Below are positions 27,027 to 36,252 of a stretch of 49,081 bases of DNA, one piece after another. Below the pieces are notes generated by a model. It saw nothing but the letters and a program-made list of their open reading frames with translations, did no database searches and had not been told where the DNA came from. The first letter of the stretch is position 1; each line of letters begins with the position of its first letter. The position numbers were made by a program, and so were the translations under genes. The DNA is from Flavobacteriaceae bacterium. Its GTDB lineage: Bacteria; Bacteroidota; Bacteroidia; Flavobacteriales; Weeksellaceae. Where the stretch lies: assembly GCA_031276535.1 (NCBI GenBank), contig JAISMV010000008.1, positions 1-49,081 of the forward strand. The letters run 5' to 3'.

Positions 27027-28172
27027 ATGTATAATGACAGAATCATACAACTTTTAAATAACCCTGAAAACATACGCTTTTCAGACAAGCATTGTATTGA
27101 ATATGCGTTTACCCAATATCCTTATGTACAATCGTTTCAAATTCTTAACCTGAAATGGAAACAATTTTTCACCCCGGAAGAAATAGAAAAGGAAATAGAA
27201 AAAGTATCGGTCTATTCCACTCACAGAGAACTTATAAAAACTTTTTTAGAGCAGCCGGGAACAGCTGAAAAACCGGAGATCACACAAGAGAGAGAAGAAG
27301 AACCGGCTCAGAATGAGACTACGGAAACGGAAAATGTAGTGATCCCGGAAGAAATCCATAAACCGGAAGAAATTGAAGAAATTAGTAATGATATAACCGA
27401 AACAAAAAAAGAAGAAAAAGCAGAATCGGTTGAAATCCCGGAAGATATTTCGGTGAAAGAGGTTTCCAATGTAGACTTTTCTTCAAAAGAACAGAAAAAT
27501 AAAAAAGATGATTACTTTTACATGAATAAATTGGGAATATCCCATTTATTTAATGACACTATTGTTGAAGATGTCCAAAAACAGGAAGAAAATATCGAGC
27601 AGGCTATTGAAGATGAAACAGAGCCCGCAATCGTGGAAGAGAAACAATCCGAATTAAGCGGAGAAATAGAAAATACAGAAAAAATTTCGGAAGAAGAAGA
27701 GCCGAAAGAGGAAGAAAATGATACGGAAGAAGGAAAAAAAGAAGAATCAGTAGAAGAGCCGGTTTTGGAACAGAAAGAAACCATGGAAGAAACCGTTGTA
27801 ACACCGGTAGAAAGAATGACGTTTAACCAGTGGATTTCCTTATCAAAACAAAAAGTCGCGGTAAAATATGAAAAAAAAATCCCGACACAAGAGAAACAAA
27901 ATGATATAATTACTAAATTTATAGAAAATAATCCAAAGATCACAGTCCCTAAGAAAGAAGAGAAAGACACCAAGGGAATTGAGTTTAAAAAGGAGGATAT
28001 AAGAGATATTGCAAGTCTAATGACGGTTACGTTAGCGCAATTGTACGTAGAACAAGGTAAATATGAAACGGCAATAACAGCTTTTAAAATATTAAGTTTG
28101 AAATATCCGGAAAAAAGTAGTTATTTTGCATCAGAAGTCAAAAAGATAAAAAAAATAAAAAATTTAAAATGA
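27027..28172 (+). CDS. Acidic coiled/TPR-type protein of the lptE-secG operon
   Basis: A protein of 381 residues starting one base after lptE. The N-terminus (MYNDRIIQLLNNPENI to about residue 75) is a compact helical domain with FAQYPYVQSFQIL-like features. Residues of about 80-265 are extremely rich in Glu, with Lys, Val and Ile, and look disordered or coiled. Near 265-300 is MTFNQWISLSKQKVAVKYE. The last 60 residues contain one clear TPR-like unit (MTVTLAQLYVEQGKYETAIT, then AFKILSLKYPEKSSYFA). The same position between lptE and secG is occupied by a TPR-type protein in many flavobacteria. No signal peptide, so probably cytoplasmic. Role unknown; a scaffold linked to envelope export is a guess from position. 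Confidence 0.8.
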   Translation: MYNDRIIQLLNNPENIRFSDKHCIEYAFTQYPYVQSFQILNLKWKQFFTPEEIEKEIEKVSVYSTHRELIKTFLEQPGTAEKPEITQEREEEPAQNETTETENVVIPEEIHKPEEIEEISNDITETKKEEKAESVEIPEDISVKEVSNVDFSSKEQKNKKDDYFYMNKLGISHLFNDTIVEDVQKQEENIEQAIEDETEPAIVEEKQSELSGEIENTEKISEEEEPKEEENDTEEGKKEESVEEPVLEQKETMEETVVTPVERMTFNQWISLSKQKVAVKYEKKIPTQEKQNDIITKFIENNPKITVPKKEEKDTKGIEFKKEDIRDIASLMTVTLAQLYVEQGKYETAITAFKILSLKYPEKSSYFASEVKKIKKIKNLK

Positions 28173-28173
28173 T

Positions 28174-28494
28174 ATGACAACAATTTATGGAATAGTGATG
28201 ATATTTATAATAGTTGCCTGTGCCCTATTGATATTGGTTGTTTTGTCACAAAACCCCAAAGGAGGAGGATTAACTTCTACTTTCGGAGGGAGTGGCACCC
28301 AAATGTTTGGAGTTCAAAAAACAAATGATTTCATGGATAAAGCAACCTGGACATTGGGAGGCGTAATAGTGATCTTGTCGCTCTTTGCCTCAATATTGAT
28401 AGCTGAGCCAACAATTTACCAATCTCCAATTCAGGAAACTAACCTGCCGGCAGACACACAACAATCATCTCCTCAGGATACGAACAAAAAATAA
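28174..28494 (+). CDS. secG: Preprotein translocase subunit SecG
   Basis: A protein of 106 residues. Two transmembrane helices (GIVMIFIIVACALLILVVL at about 5-23, and GGVIVILSLFASILIA at about 57-72) flank the cytoplasmic loop with the SecG signature SQNPKGGGLTSTFGGSGTQM. The C-terminal tail is short and polar, PADTQQSSPQDTNKK. SecG assists SecYEG during protein export. It starts one base after the stop of the acidic protein gene. It is followed by a 63-bp AT-rich gap before nusB, with no terminator, so transcription may run on. Confidence 0.95.
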   Translation: MTTIYGIVMIFIIVACALLILVVLSQNPKGGGLTSTFGGSGTQMFGVQKTNDFMDKATWTLGGVIVILSLFASILIAEPTIYQSPIQETNLPADTQQSSPQDTNKK

Positions 28495-28557
28495 AAAACA
28501 AAAAATATATTATTTAACACTAAGATTTAATTAAAAAGTTCTTAAAAAATTACTGTT

Positions 28558-29463
28558 GTGTTAGGAAGAAGGCAAATTAGAGAAAAGATTCTACAGTCCC
28601 TTTATGCATATAATGTAGGGGGAAGCGAGTTAGAATATGTAAAGAAAAGAATGTTTCAGTCAATAGAAGAAATTTACGATTTGTATATTTACGAATTGAA
28701 TCTGCTATTAGCTGTAAAGGACTATGCTCTCGAAGTCATAGAAAGGAAAAGGCAAAAAAGATTTGCTACGGATGAGGAAAAGAATCCAAATCTTAAATTT
28801 GTTGAAAATAAGGTTTTCAGGTTATTGGAAAATAATAAAGCCCGAAAAGAATATTCAGACAAACATTTGGAATTATCATGGCATTTGAATAACAATTATC
28901 CTACCATGATTTTTAAACAATTTCAACTTTCCAGAAGTTATTCGGAGTATATGCAGAGCAACGAGTCTGATTTTGAGGAGGATAAGAGAATTGTGCTGAA
29001 ATTATTTTTAAAATATATTGCAGACAATGACATTATGTATGAATGGTTCGAAGAATTAAAACTATCTTGGGCGGATGACATACATATTGCGAACAATATG
29101 ACTCTGAAAACCATAAAATCTTTGAGGGAAGAAAACCCCTTTGATACCTTGATTCAGGTTTTAAAATCGGATGAAGGCATTGCCTTTGCCGAAGATCTGT
29201 TTAAAGCGACGGTTCGACATTATCCGGATTCCCTGAAATTGATAGAAGCAAGGTCTAATAACTGGGAATTGGACAGAATAGCGGAAATAGACAAAATTAT
29301 TCTGGCTATGGGATTTACCGAACTTAATCATTTCCCTCAGGTACCGGCAAAAGTGGTAATAAATGAATGCATTGAGCTGGCAAAAGTATATTCCAGTTCC
29401 AAGAGTAATATTTTTATCAACGGTATTTTGGATAAATATGCAAGAGATATAAATAAAGTTTAA
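28558..29463 (+). CDS. nusB: Transcription antitermination factor NusB (long form)
   Basis: A protein of 301 residues with a GTG start at 28558. Classical NusB is about 140 residues; the Bacteroidota form carries a large insertion or N-terminal extension, as here. MLGRRQIREKILQSLYAYNVGG at the start (split: MLGRRQIREKILQSLY, AYNVGG) is the RNA-binding N-terminal helix. The C-terminal half has the NusB core: LIEARSNNWELDRIAEIDK, ILAMGFTELNHFPQVP, KVVINECIELAKVYSSSKS and FINGILDKYARD. NusB with NusE binds boxA in rRNA leaders. It follows secG by 63 bp and precedes the DUF1573 lipoprotein by 15 bp, probably in the same operon. Confidence 0.94.
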   Translation: MLGRRQIREKILQSLYAYNVGGSELEYVKKRMFQSIEEIYDLYIYELNLLLAVKDYALEVIERKRQKRFATDEEKNPNLKFVENKVFRLLENNKARKEYSDKHLELSWHLNNNYPTMIFKQFQLSRSYSEYMQSNESDFEEDKRIVLKLFLKYIADNDIMYEWFEELKLSWADDIHIANNMTLKTIKSLREENPFDTLIQVLKSDEGIAFAEDLFKATVRHYPDSLKLIEARSNNWELDRIAEIDKIILAMGFTELNHFPQVPAKVVINECIELAKVYSSSKSNIFINGILDKYARDINKV

Positions 29464-29478
29464 AAATGCTAAAATAAT

Positions 29479-29946
29479 ATGAATAAAATAACAGTAGTAT
29501 TTTTTATAATAGCGCTGACAACCTTTGGGGTTATTAGTTGTAAAAAGGAAAAAACTTCTGTAGGAGAAACAGTAGAAGTACAAGAAGAAGAGAAAGAAGA
29601 AGGAGTAAGATCAGCCTCAAACACGTTAGACATAACCAAAGAATCTATCATTAAGTTTGATAAGGAAACCTATGACTTCAAAGACATTAAAAAAGGAGAA
29701 AAAGTCACACAAGTAATTAAATTCACTAACGTAGGAAAAAGACCCTTGGTTATTTCGGAAGTAAGACCTTCCTGTGGGTGCACAACCCCTAAATATACCA
29801 AAAAACCGGTGTCTCCGGGAAAAAGAGGATCCATTACGGTCACTTTCGACTCTTCTAATTTTGACGGAACTGTTTTAAAAACAGTTGCCGTTTCAGGAAA
29901 CTTTGAAACGAAAATAATTAAATTTCAAGCGAAAATCAACAGTTAA
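29479..29946 (+). CDS. DUF1573-domain lipoprotein
   Basis: A protein of 155 residues. A lipoprotein signal ends in FGVISC, Cys near residue 21, followed by a Lys/Glu-rich linker. Residues of about 55-150 are DUF1573, an immunoglobulin-like domain (FDKETYDFKDIKKGEKV, FTNVGKRPLVISEVRPSCGC, VSPGKRGSITVTFDS). PSCGCTTP is the family's hallmark turn with two Cys. The domain is common in Bacteroidota surface and periplasmic proteins but has no proven function. It lies between nusB and yajC, each about 15-17 bp away, an order frequently seen in flavobacteria. Confidence 0.9.
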   Translation: MNKITVVFFIIALTTFGVISCKKEKTSVGETVEVQEEEKEEGVRSASNTLDITKESIIKFDKETYDFKDIKKGEKVTQVIKFTNVGKRPLVISEVRPSCGCTTPKYTKKPVSPGKRGSITVTFDSSNFDGTVLKTVAVSGNFETKIIKFQAKINS

Positions 29947-29963
29947 AATTAAAAAACAATAAT

Positions 29964-30284
29964 ATGTTAACAATACCCTTACAAGCACAAGGACAAGAAG
30001 GAGGATGGATAACTTTCCTCCCATTAATTCTCTTATTTATAGTATTTTATTTCTTTTTTATCAGACCTCAGACAAAAAAACAGAAACAAGAAAAAAACTT
30101 TCAGGATACTATCAATAAAGGAACCCGGGTAGTAACCACTTCCGGCATACATGGAAAAATAGCCGAGGTTACAGACGACGGTGTAATCATAGAAACTATG
30201 GCGGGAAAAATTAAATTTGAAAAATCAGCGATTTCAAGAGAACTTTCCATAGCCAAATATCCTGAAAACGCACCTGCAAAATAA
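29964..30284 (+). CDS. yajC: Preprotein translocase accessory subunit YajC
   Basis: A protein of 106 residues with one N-terminal membrane helix (WITFLPLILLFIVFYFFFI at about 15-33). The cytoplasmic part has the YajC signature RPQTKKQKQEKNF, then GTRVVTTSGIHGKIAEV. The last part (VIIETMAGKIKFEKSAISRE) matches the C-terminal strand. YajC associates with SecDF and SecYEG. It ends the long plus-strand operon, and a strong terminator follows 20 bp later. Confidence 0.95.
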   Translation: MLTIPLQAQGQEGGWITFLPLILLFIVFYFFFIRPQTKKQKQEKNFQDTINKGTRVVTTSGIHGKIAEVTDDGVIIETMAGKIKFEKSAISRELSIAKYPENAPAK

Positions 30285-30303
30285 AGGATAGAGAAAACGA
30301 TAA

Positions 30304-30340
30304 AAACAAGCATACTCTATTCTTTAGAGTATGCTTGTTT
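30304..30340 (+). terminator. Strong Rho-independent terminator of the miaB-yajC operon
   Basis: A 16-bp perfect stem: AAACAAGCATACTCTA at 30304-30319 and TAGAGTATGCTTGTTT at 30325-30340, with a 5-nt loop. It lies 20 bp after yajC and 22 bp before mnmA. Confidence 0.9.
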
Positions 30341-30361
30341 AATTTTAATTATATATAAAAA

Positions 30362-31552
30362 ATGCGGATAGTAGTAGGATTATCGGGCGGAGTAGACTCC
30401 AGTGTTGCAGCATATCTGTTGCAGCAGGAAGGACATGAAGTAATAGGGCTGTTCATGCGAAACTGGAACGATGCCGAATTTACTCTTGAAGATGAATGTC
30501 CGTGGATAGAAGACAGTAATGACGCATTACTAATAGCCCAAAAGCTAGGGATTCCTTATCAGGTGATAGATTTGTCAGACATCTACAAAACAAGGATTGT
30601 AGACTACATGTTCCACGAATACGAACACGGGAGAACTCCCAATCCGGATGTTTTGTGCAATAGAGAAATTAAGTTTGATATTTTCCTACAAACCGCCTTA
30701 TCTCTGGGCGCAGATAAAGTAGCAACCGGACACTATGCAAGGATCGACTCTTTTGAAAAAGAAGGGAAAACCATTTACAGGCTTTTAGCCGGAGTAGATC
30801 CAAATAAAGATCAATCCTATTTTTTATGTCAGTTAAATCAATATCAATTATCCAAATCATTGTTTCCGATCGGAGCCATGACAAAACCGGAAGTCAGAAA
30901 ACTGGCAAAAGAGTTGGATCTGGTAACTGCCGATAAAAAAGACTCTCAGGGACTCTGTTTCATAGGAAAGGTAAGCCTCCCGGATTTCCTGCAGCAACAA
31001 TTGAAACCGAAAAAAGGAATAATTGTTGAAATATTCGCAGACAATCCAAAATACGAACAAAAAAAAGAACCCCGTTGTTTTGAAACCAAAAAAGAAGAAC
31101 TGAACTACCTGTCGACCCCGATAACCTATGAAAAAGAAGACGGGAAACCGATAGGAGAACATCAGGGGGCTCATTACGTTACCATTGGGCAGAGAAAGGG
31201 ATTGGGCATAGGAGGGCATATAGAACCTTGTTTTGTGCTGGATACCGACGTGCAAAATAATATTATCTATGTCGGAGAAGGGAAAGATCATCCGGGATTA
31301 TTCAGAAAAGCCTTGTTTATTAAAGAAAACGAAGTTCATTGGGTAAGAGAAGATCTAAAATTGAAAGAACGGCAGCACATGGAAGCAGAAGTAAGGATCC
31401 GGTACCGCCAAGCCTTGCAGAAAGCAATATTGTATCAATTTGAAGAAGGAATATTCATTCAGTTTGAAACACCTCAATCAGCCATCACCCGGGGACAATT
31501 CGCAGCTTGGTACATAGAGGGCGAATTGATCGGAAGCGGAGTGATCTCCTGA
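30362..31552 (+). CDS. mnmA: tRNA-specific 2-thiouridylase MnmA
   Basis: A protein of 396 residues that thiolates U34 of tRNA Lys, Glu and Gln. The ATP pyrophosphatase loop [12 protein letters not shown] is at residues 6-17. The catalytic pair is Cys in [13 protein letters not shown] (near 101) and Cys in [10 protein letters not shown] (near 199). TGHYARI and [18 protein letters not shown] are typical. A C-terminal OB-like domain has [15 protein letters not shown] and ends RGQFAAWY...LIGSGVIS. At about 230-260 there is a Lys/Glu-rich insert relative to the E. coli enzyme. No promoter was seen in the 22 bp after the terminator, so it may depend on read-through. The gene converges on recO, 7 bp apart. 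Confidence 0.96.
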   Translation: MRIVVGLSGGVDSSVAAYLLQQEGHEVIGLFMRNWNDAEFTLEDECPWIEDSNDALLIAQKLGIPYQVIDLSDIYKTRIVDYMFHEYEHGRTPNPDVLCNREIKFDIFLQTALSLGADKVATGHYARIDSFEKEGKTIYRLLAGVDPNKDQSYFLCQLNQYQLSKSLFPIGAMTKPEVRKLAKELDLVTADKKDSQGLCFIGKVSLPDFLQQQLKPKKGIIVEIFADNPKYEQKKEPRCFETKKEELNYLSTPITYEKEDGKPIGEHQGAHYVTIGQRKGLGIGGHIEPCFVLDTDVQNNIIYVGEGKDHPGLFRKALFIKENEVHWVREDLKLKERQHMEAEVRIRYRQALQKAILYQFEEGIFIQFETPQSAITRGQFAAWYIEGELIGSGVIS

Positions 31553-31559
31553 TAAAAAC

Positions 31560-32273
31560 CTATTCGAAAATTAATTTTAGAATATCTAAAGAGACCGGTC
31601 TTTTAAAATTGGTTAAATGGATTTCATAATAAGTCAGAATTTCATTCAGCATCTGTGTCCGTTGAGAAGAGTTAAAGCAATTTTGGGAAAGATTAAAATC
31701 ATACGTAAGCAATGTATCCCATAGCCGCGCATTTTCCTCCCCCGAAAAATTATGAGGCGCTTCCGGAGAAAACACCCCTTCCGATAAATTAAAATACGGC
31801 AGTTCCGCATGAGTATGCAAAGGGTAAAAACCAATATGCCCGGAAAGTCCCAGTAGAAAATAGAGATGAAAATCCGCAAAATAATGCTCCTTATCGTCTA
31901 ATCGTATTAGATTTGTTTTCAGGAAGTCGTATAAGGAGGCGTTGGGGATTTCCTCATTTTTAAGGGTTTGATTCAATATTTCCCCGATAAATGTAACAAT
32001 CGAAGACTTTACAATATCGGAATAGGTGTTTTTGAAAATATAACCCTGATACATATCCTTTATTAATTCCAGAGAATGAGTTTTTTTAGGATAGAAAGTA
32101 ATATCCACCTCATTTAGGATAAAAAGAAGATGATTCTTTTTTCGTTTTCCGGAAAAGGAATTTTTTAAAATAAAACTCTTAAACCCGAATTTTTCCGTGT
32201 AGCATCGTATGATCAGAGAAGAATCTCCGTACTTCAAATAGGATAGAACAAAAGCTTTGGTATTTTCCGTCAT
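31560..32273 (-). CDS. recO: DNA repair protein RecO
   Basis: A protein of 237 residues. The N-terminal OB fold has AFVLSYLKYGDSSLIIRCYT and TEKFGFKSFILKN. The C-terminal helical domain includes YHFADFHLYFLLGLSGHIGFYP-like residues (FADFHLYFLLGLSGHIGF). RecO binds SSB and helps RecR load RecA at gaps. The zinc-binding Cys cluster found in some RecO proteins is absent, as in other flavobacterial forms. It starts 6 bp after porZ on the minus strand, so the two are one transcript. Adjacency of recO with porZ is common in the group. Confidence 0.92.
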   Translation of the reverse strand: MTENTKAFVLSYLKYGDSSLIIRCYTEKFGFKSFILKNSFSGKRKKNHLLFILNEVDITFYPKKTHSLELIKDMYQGYIFKNTYSDIVKSSIVTFIGEILNQTLKNEEIPNASLYDFLKTNLIRLDDKEHYFADFHLYFLLGLSGHIGFYPLHTHAELPYFNLSEGVFSPEAPHNFSGEENARLWDTLLTYDFNLSQNCFNSSQRTQMLNEILTYYEIHLTNFKRPVSLDILKLIFE

Positions 32274-32279
32274 TTTTTC

Positions 32280-34517
32280 TTACCTTATGATAGCTATTTG
32301 GGTTGTGGCATGTTTTTTACCTTCCGAATTACTCATTAAAACCAAATATACTCCGGAAGCAACCGGTTTATTGTTGAAGTTGTTTCCGTTCCAGGTAGCG
32401 ACACCTCCCGGCGCCCGGGTTTCATACACAAGGTTTCCTGCAACATCCGTAATTTTCACGTATGCATCATGAGCCAGACCCCGGATGGTAATATTTCCCG
32501 TATAGCCCGGTCTGACGGGATTGGGATATGCAACTATATTCCCGAAATTATCCCCCGTATTTGTAATGTCCCCACGATAGGAAACGATACCTCTGGGAGT
32601 AACGAAAAACACCTCTCCGGTCTCATCTATTTTTATATCAGCAATCGTATTGGAAGGAAGAGGGGAATTATCAACAGTAAATTTGTTTAACTGGACTTCT
32701 CCATTCTCGGAAAAGTAGAAAACTCCGGTATTTTGAGTTCCTATCCATTTCCTGTTGGCGGCATCAACGGCAATGGATGTGATTATGGTCGATCGAAGGA
32801 CTTCCTCCCCTAATCCGTTTTCAGAAATAATGATCCTTTCCGTATTGTAACTTCCGTTTTCCAATGAAGAATACGGATTCCGGAATATGCGCAGACCATT
32901 GTCCGTTCCGATCCAGGCTGTACCTGAATTGTCCAGAACAACGCAAATCACATTGTTGGAAGGCAGGCTGCCCCGCCCTTCGGTGGCGTCTATCAGGTAA
33001 ATGTCGTCATCGGAAGTATTCAGAGGAGTATTATTGTATTTATATACCACAAGGGCATTTCCTCTGGGAGCAGGAGCCCAGACATATCCTTTGGAGTCGT
33101 CAATATAGGGAGTTGTAGCTCCTCCGCCCAAACTGATCCTTTTCGGTAAAAGGCTTAAATATTTGAATTGATTGTCCGGAGTTTTGATCACAATAGCATT
33201 ATTTACCCCTGAACTTTCTCCCGCCCAAGACTGTAATATTATCAGATTTCCGTTTTTGTCAAAATCTCCTCCGGTCAGACGCTCAATGCTCTTAAAAGCA
33301 GAATTGTTGTGGTTATACAGCACGGAAAAACTTCCGTTCAGCATTTTTATAAGACCGTTGCTGTACGAGACGACATAGACTTCCTCCGGATTAAAAGGGT
33401 TAGGAATTACTTTTATGATGAACCGTTCATTATTTATACCTGTGTAGGGAATATGCCGCCATCGATTTCCGTCAAAATAATAATACCCATAAGTAGTAGC
33501 GGAGGGAGCATTATAATTAGCGTCTCTTCCTCCGGGAGCGACCCATAGTTTATTGCCTATGATGCTCAATGCATAGGAAGTATTATTATAAGGACCATCA
33601 GGCGCAAGATACTCGGTTCCTTTGAGAAGCCCGTGAAGCTGGGTGCCGGCATATAGGTTCCCGTTGGAAAAATAACCGGTATTTAAATTATCTGTATACG
33701 AAGCGGATTCTATGGGGGCGAAATTATCATTTAACACGGTTATTTTATTTTGTTGGACCACTAAAACAGTATTTTCTACGGAAACAATATCCTTTAAGTT
33801 TGGATAATTCCCTGCAGTATACCAGGAATTTCCTCCGTTATCACTTCTGAAAACAGTATTGGAACTTGCGGCGATAAGAGAATTATTGTTTATTGCCATC
33901 TGAGTATAATTAAGCCCCGATCCGTAGATATTCCATGCGGAAAAGTCAGGAATCATTCCATCAATAACATGGGATAATATGCCCTTATTTGATGCCGCAT
34001 AAATGGTGTTGTTTAAAACAACGGATTTGTTTACCTGAAAATAAGCAGCTCCCTGTTTAAAGTAACAGGTTTCTTTAAATTCCATTTTTTTAATGTCAAA
34101 AACAGTAATTCCGAAATCCAGAGATATTACGGCAAAATCACCGTAAGTATAAATATGATTAATTTTTTTATTCCCCGGATAAGACTGCTCAAAAGGTATA
34201 TCAATCACCAAACTGACTTTGTCTCCTTTTATCACATCCAGTTTTCCGTTATCGTAACCGATGATCAGAACATTATTGTTTTGATTGTAGGAAAAAGCCG
34301 TGATTTTTATTTCATGAAGTCCGTGTACCTTGGAAATTTTTTTAATTTCCCCATTATTTTCATTGTAGGAAAATAACCCGTTTTCAGTAGCGCAATAAAG
34401 AAGGTTATTAACCTTGGTGACGGACTTTATGTTGAAGTAAGAAAAATAATCCGTCCACCTAGTGTTTTGGGAGAGGCACAGAACAGGGATAAACAGTAAA
34501 AACAAAAGTTTTTTCAT
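32280..34517 (-). CDS. porZ: T9SS attachment-complex protein PorZ-like
   Basis: A protein of 745 residues; the ATG at 34517 gives the signal peptide MKKLLFLLFIPVLCLSQ, preferred over a TTG three codons upstream. The body is two beta-propellers of the two-component-regulator type: LLYCATENGLFSYNENNG, VLIIGYDNGKLDVIKG, TAWIGTDNGLRIFRN, KWIGTQNTGVFYFS. The C-terminus is a T9SS domain (VAYPNPVRPGYTGNITI, then ATWNGNNFNNKPVASGVYLV). In Porphyromonas, PorZ belongs to the surface complex that removes the sorting signal of T9SS cargo and attaches them to A-LPS; it keeps its own C-terminal domain. Its presence fits the two T9SS cargo proteins in this window. It lies upstream of recO in one operon. Confidence 0.9.
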   Translation of the reverse strand: MKKLLFLLFIPVLCLSQNTRWTDYFSYFNIKSVTKVNNLLYCATENGLFSYNENNGEIKKISKVHGLHEIKITAFSYNQNNNVLIIGYDNGKLDVIKGDKVSLVIDIPFEQSYPGNKKINHIYTYGDFAVISLDFGITVFDIKKMEFKETCYFKQGAAYFQVNKSVVLNNTIYAASNKGILSHVIDGMIPDFSAWNIYGSGLNYTQMAINNNSLIAASSNTVFRSDNGGNSWYTAGNYPNLKDIVSVENTVLVVQQNKITVLNDNFAPIESASYTDNLNTGYFSNGNLYAGTQLHGLLKGTEYLAPDGPYNNTSYALSIIGNKLWVAPGGRDANYNAPSATTYGYYYFDGNRWRHIPYTGINNERFIIKVIPNPFNPEEVYVVSYSNGLIKMLNGSFSVLYNHNNSAFKSIERLTGGDFDKNGNLIILQSWAGESSGVNNAIVIKTPDNQFKYLSLLPKRISLGGGATTPYIDDSKGYVWAPAPRGNALVVYKYNNTPLNTSDDDIYLIDATEGRGSLPSNNVICVVLDNSGTAWIGTDNGLRIFRNPYSSLENGSYNTERIIISENGLGEEVLRSTIITSIAVDAANRKWIGTQNTGVFYFSENGEVQLNKFTVDNSPLPSNTIADIKIDETGEVFFVTPRGIVSYRGDITNTGDNFGNIVAYPNPVRPGYTGNITIRGLAHDAYVKITDVAGNLVYETRAPGGVATWNGNNFNNKPVASGVYLVLMSNSEGKKHATTQIAIIR

Positions 34518-34549
34518 GAAAAACAAGTAAAAATGTTGAGTTTAAATTA

Positions 34550-34557
34550 CAAACGTA
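34550..34557 (-). promoter_or_regulatory. -7 element (TACGTTTG) for porZ-recO
   Basis: TACGTTTG on the minus strand is a full match and predicts a leader of about 26 nt before the ATG at 34517. No -33 TTG within the usual distance; the upstream DNA is extremely AT-rich. Confidence 0.5.
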
Positions 34558-34669
34558 AAAATACTATTATTATTAAAAATATTTTTTACTTTTAACAAAA
34601 AAATATAAAAAAGAAATATTTTTAGTTATTTACAATTTGATGGATAATTCAAGGAATTAATTAGAATTA

Positions 34670-35677
34670 ATGGCAGATAATAGAATAAAATGGATTGATT
34701 TTATAAAGGGATCTACTATTTTTACAGTGATGTTAGGGCATGTAATTTCCGGAATGATTCGATCCGGTTATTTCTCTGATTATGATTTTTTTTTGGAAAC
34801 ATTTTATGTTAAATTCCTTCGAAGCTTTAGTATGCCTGTCTTTTTTATGATTTCAGGCATTCTCTACTCAAAAAAAAGATATACACCCATTAAAGACATA
34901 AAAGTATCTATAGTAAAAAAGGGGATAGCTTTAGGAGTGCCTTATTTGTTCTTTTCGACAGGATATTGGATGATTAAATATATAATGGGGGATAATGTCA
35001 GAACTCCGGTTGATTGGCAGGATTTGTTGTTGATCTTTATTAAACCCATTGGGTATTTATGGTTTCTATATGTTCTTTTTTTTCTGTATTTATTTATAGA
35101 ACTTTTGGATTATGTTTTTAAAAATAATTTTATTGTTTTTTTTATTGTAACGATTCTTGCTGTAATAAGATGGTTTTATTCCCCGGATGTTTTTATTATA
35201 GAAAGAATTATGCAAATGGGAATTTATTTTTATATAGGAAAAATTGTTGTTAATAAAATGGATGTTTTTAATAATTATTTATTTACTGCTTTGTGTGTTA
35301 TAATATTCTTTTCATTACAAATCATTAATGTGTTTGATGAAATTAGTGTTGAAAATGGAGGATTTAATTTTATACTAGGGTGCAGTGCTGCATTTGCAAT
35401 TATTTCTTTGTCTAGGAAAATGAATACTAAAAACCGCTTTTATGTTTATTTTTCTCAAATGGGGCAGATAACACTACCTATTTACCTGATTCACCCCGCC
35501 ATCACTTCTGCTGTAAGGATAGCATTATTATACATAGGGCTGCAAAATGTATGGATACATCTTATTTTAGGGGTGATAATATCTTGGTCTCTATCTATTT
35601 ACATATACAAATTTGCTGAAAAGTATAGATGGTTAGATATGATTTTCTATCCGGTTAAGTATAAGAAAATTAGTTAA
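34670..35677 (+). CDS. Integral-membrane acyltransferase-3 family protein
   Basis: A protein of 335 residues with about ten hydrophobic segments. The N-terminus has the family landmarks IKWIDFIKGSTIFTVMLGHV (Asp and, after the helix, the catalytic His of LGH), and SMPVFFMISGILY. GYLWFLYVLFFLYLFIELL is the fourth to fifth helix region. LPIYLIHPAI near residue 280 is also typical. The family O-acetylates surface sugars such as lipopolysaccharide or capsule. It stands between two operons, with its own start 152 bp after porZ's ATG on the other strand. Base composition is much lower in G+C than neighbours (11 of 60 in 35101-35160), which could reflect membrane codons or foreign origin. Confidence 0.9.
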   Translation: MADNRIKWIDFIKGSTIFTVMLGHVISGMIRSGYFSDYDFFLETFYVKFLRSFSMPVFFMISGILYSKKRYTPIKDIKVSIVKKGIALGVPYLFFSTGYWMIKYIMGDNVRTPVDWQDLLLIFIKPIGYLWFLYVLFFLYLFIELLDYVFKNNFIVFFIVTILAVIRWFYSPDVFIIERIMQMGIYFYIGKIVVNKMDVFNNYLFTALCVIIFFSLQIINVFDEISVENGGFNFILGCSAAFAIISLSRKMNTKNRFYVYFSQMGQITLPIYLIHPAITSAVRIALLYIGLQNVWIHLILGVIISWSLSIYIYKFAEKYRWLDMIFYPVKYKKIS

Positions 35678-35711
35678 TGCAGACGTAACATGAAAAAAAG
35701 AAAGAAGTTTT

Positions 35712-35741
35712 TTGTTAAATAAAAAAAAATATATAAATTTG
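35712..35741 (+). promoter_or_regulatory. Full Bacteroidota promoter of rplM-rpsI
   Basis: TTG at 35712-35714 (within TTTTTTG) and TAAATTTG at 35734-35741 are separated by 19 bp, the consensus spacing of the group. The start is predicted near 35748, giving a 41-nt leader that contains a short CCC/GGGG hairpin at about 35745-35757. This is the best promoter in the window. Confidence 0.75.
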
Positions 35742-35788
35742 CAACCCTATTTCGGGGAATTATTTTTAATAAAGGTAAAAGAATAAAA

Positions 35789-36244
35789 GTGAATACACTA
35801 AGTTACAAAACCATATCAGCAAACAAAGAAACTGCCAATAAAGAGTGGTTACTTGTAGATGCAGACGGACAGAAATTAGGTCGATTAGCTTCCAAAATAG
35901 CTAAGATTTTGCGTGGGAAACATAAAACAAATTTCACCCCTCATGCAGATTGTGGAGATAACATTGTAGTTATCAATGCAGGAAAAGTGATTTTATCAGG
36001 AGATAAAACAGAACAAAAAGAGTATGTAAGACATACGGGGTATCCGGGAGGTCAAAAATTTGCAAGTGTTGCCGACGTTAAAGCAAAAGATCCTAAAAGA
36101 TTATTGGAATACGCGGTAAAAGGTATGCTTCCTAAAAATAAATTAGGAAGAAAAGTATTTAAAAACTTATACCTGTACGAAGGCACAGAGCACGAACAAG
36201 TGGCTCAACAACCCAAAACATTAGACATTAACGCTTTCATTTAA
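35789..36244 (+). CDS. rplM: 50S ribosomal protein L13
   Basis: A protein of 151 residues with a GTG start at 35789; the next ATG would cut into the conserved N-terminus. Landmarks: KEWLLVDADGQKLGRLASK, ILRGKHKTNFTPH, DNIVVINAGKV, RHTGYPGGQKF and GMLPKNKLGRKVF. L13 binds 23S rRNA early in 50S assembly. It is followed 8 bp later by rpsI, the conserved pair in bacteria. The strong promoter at 35712-35741 drives both; the short hairpin in its leader could mediate autoregulation, but that is inference. Confidence 0.97.
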   Translation: MNTLSYKTISANKETANKEWLLVDADGQKLGRLASKIAKILRGKHKTNFTPHADCGDNIVVINAGKVILSGDKTEQKEYVRHTGYPGGQKFASVADVKAKDPKRLLEYAVKGMLPKNKLGRKVFKNLYLYEGTEHEQVAQQPKTLDINAFI

Positions 36245-36252
36245 AAAATATA

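Noticed and set aside
27518-27973. Ser-rich minus-strand frame of 151 codons
   Set aside because: It is the mirror of the Glu-rich plus-strand gene (GAA read as TTC/TCT). No start context.
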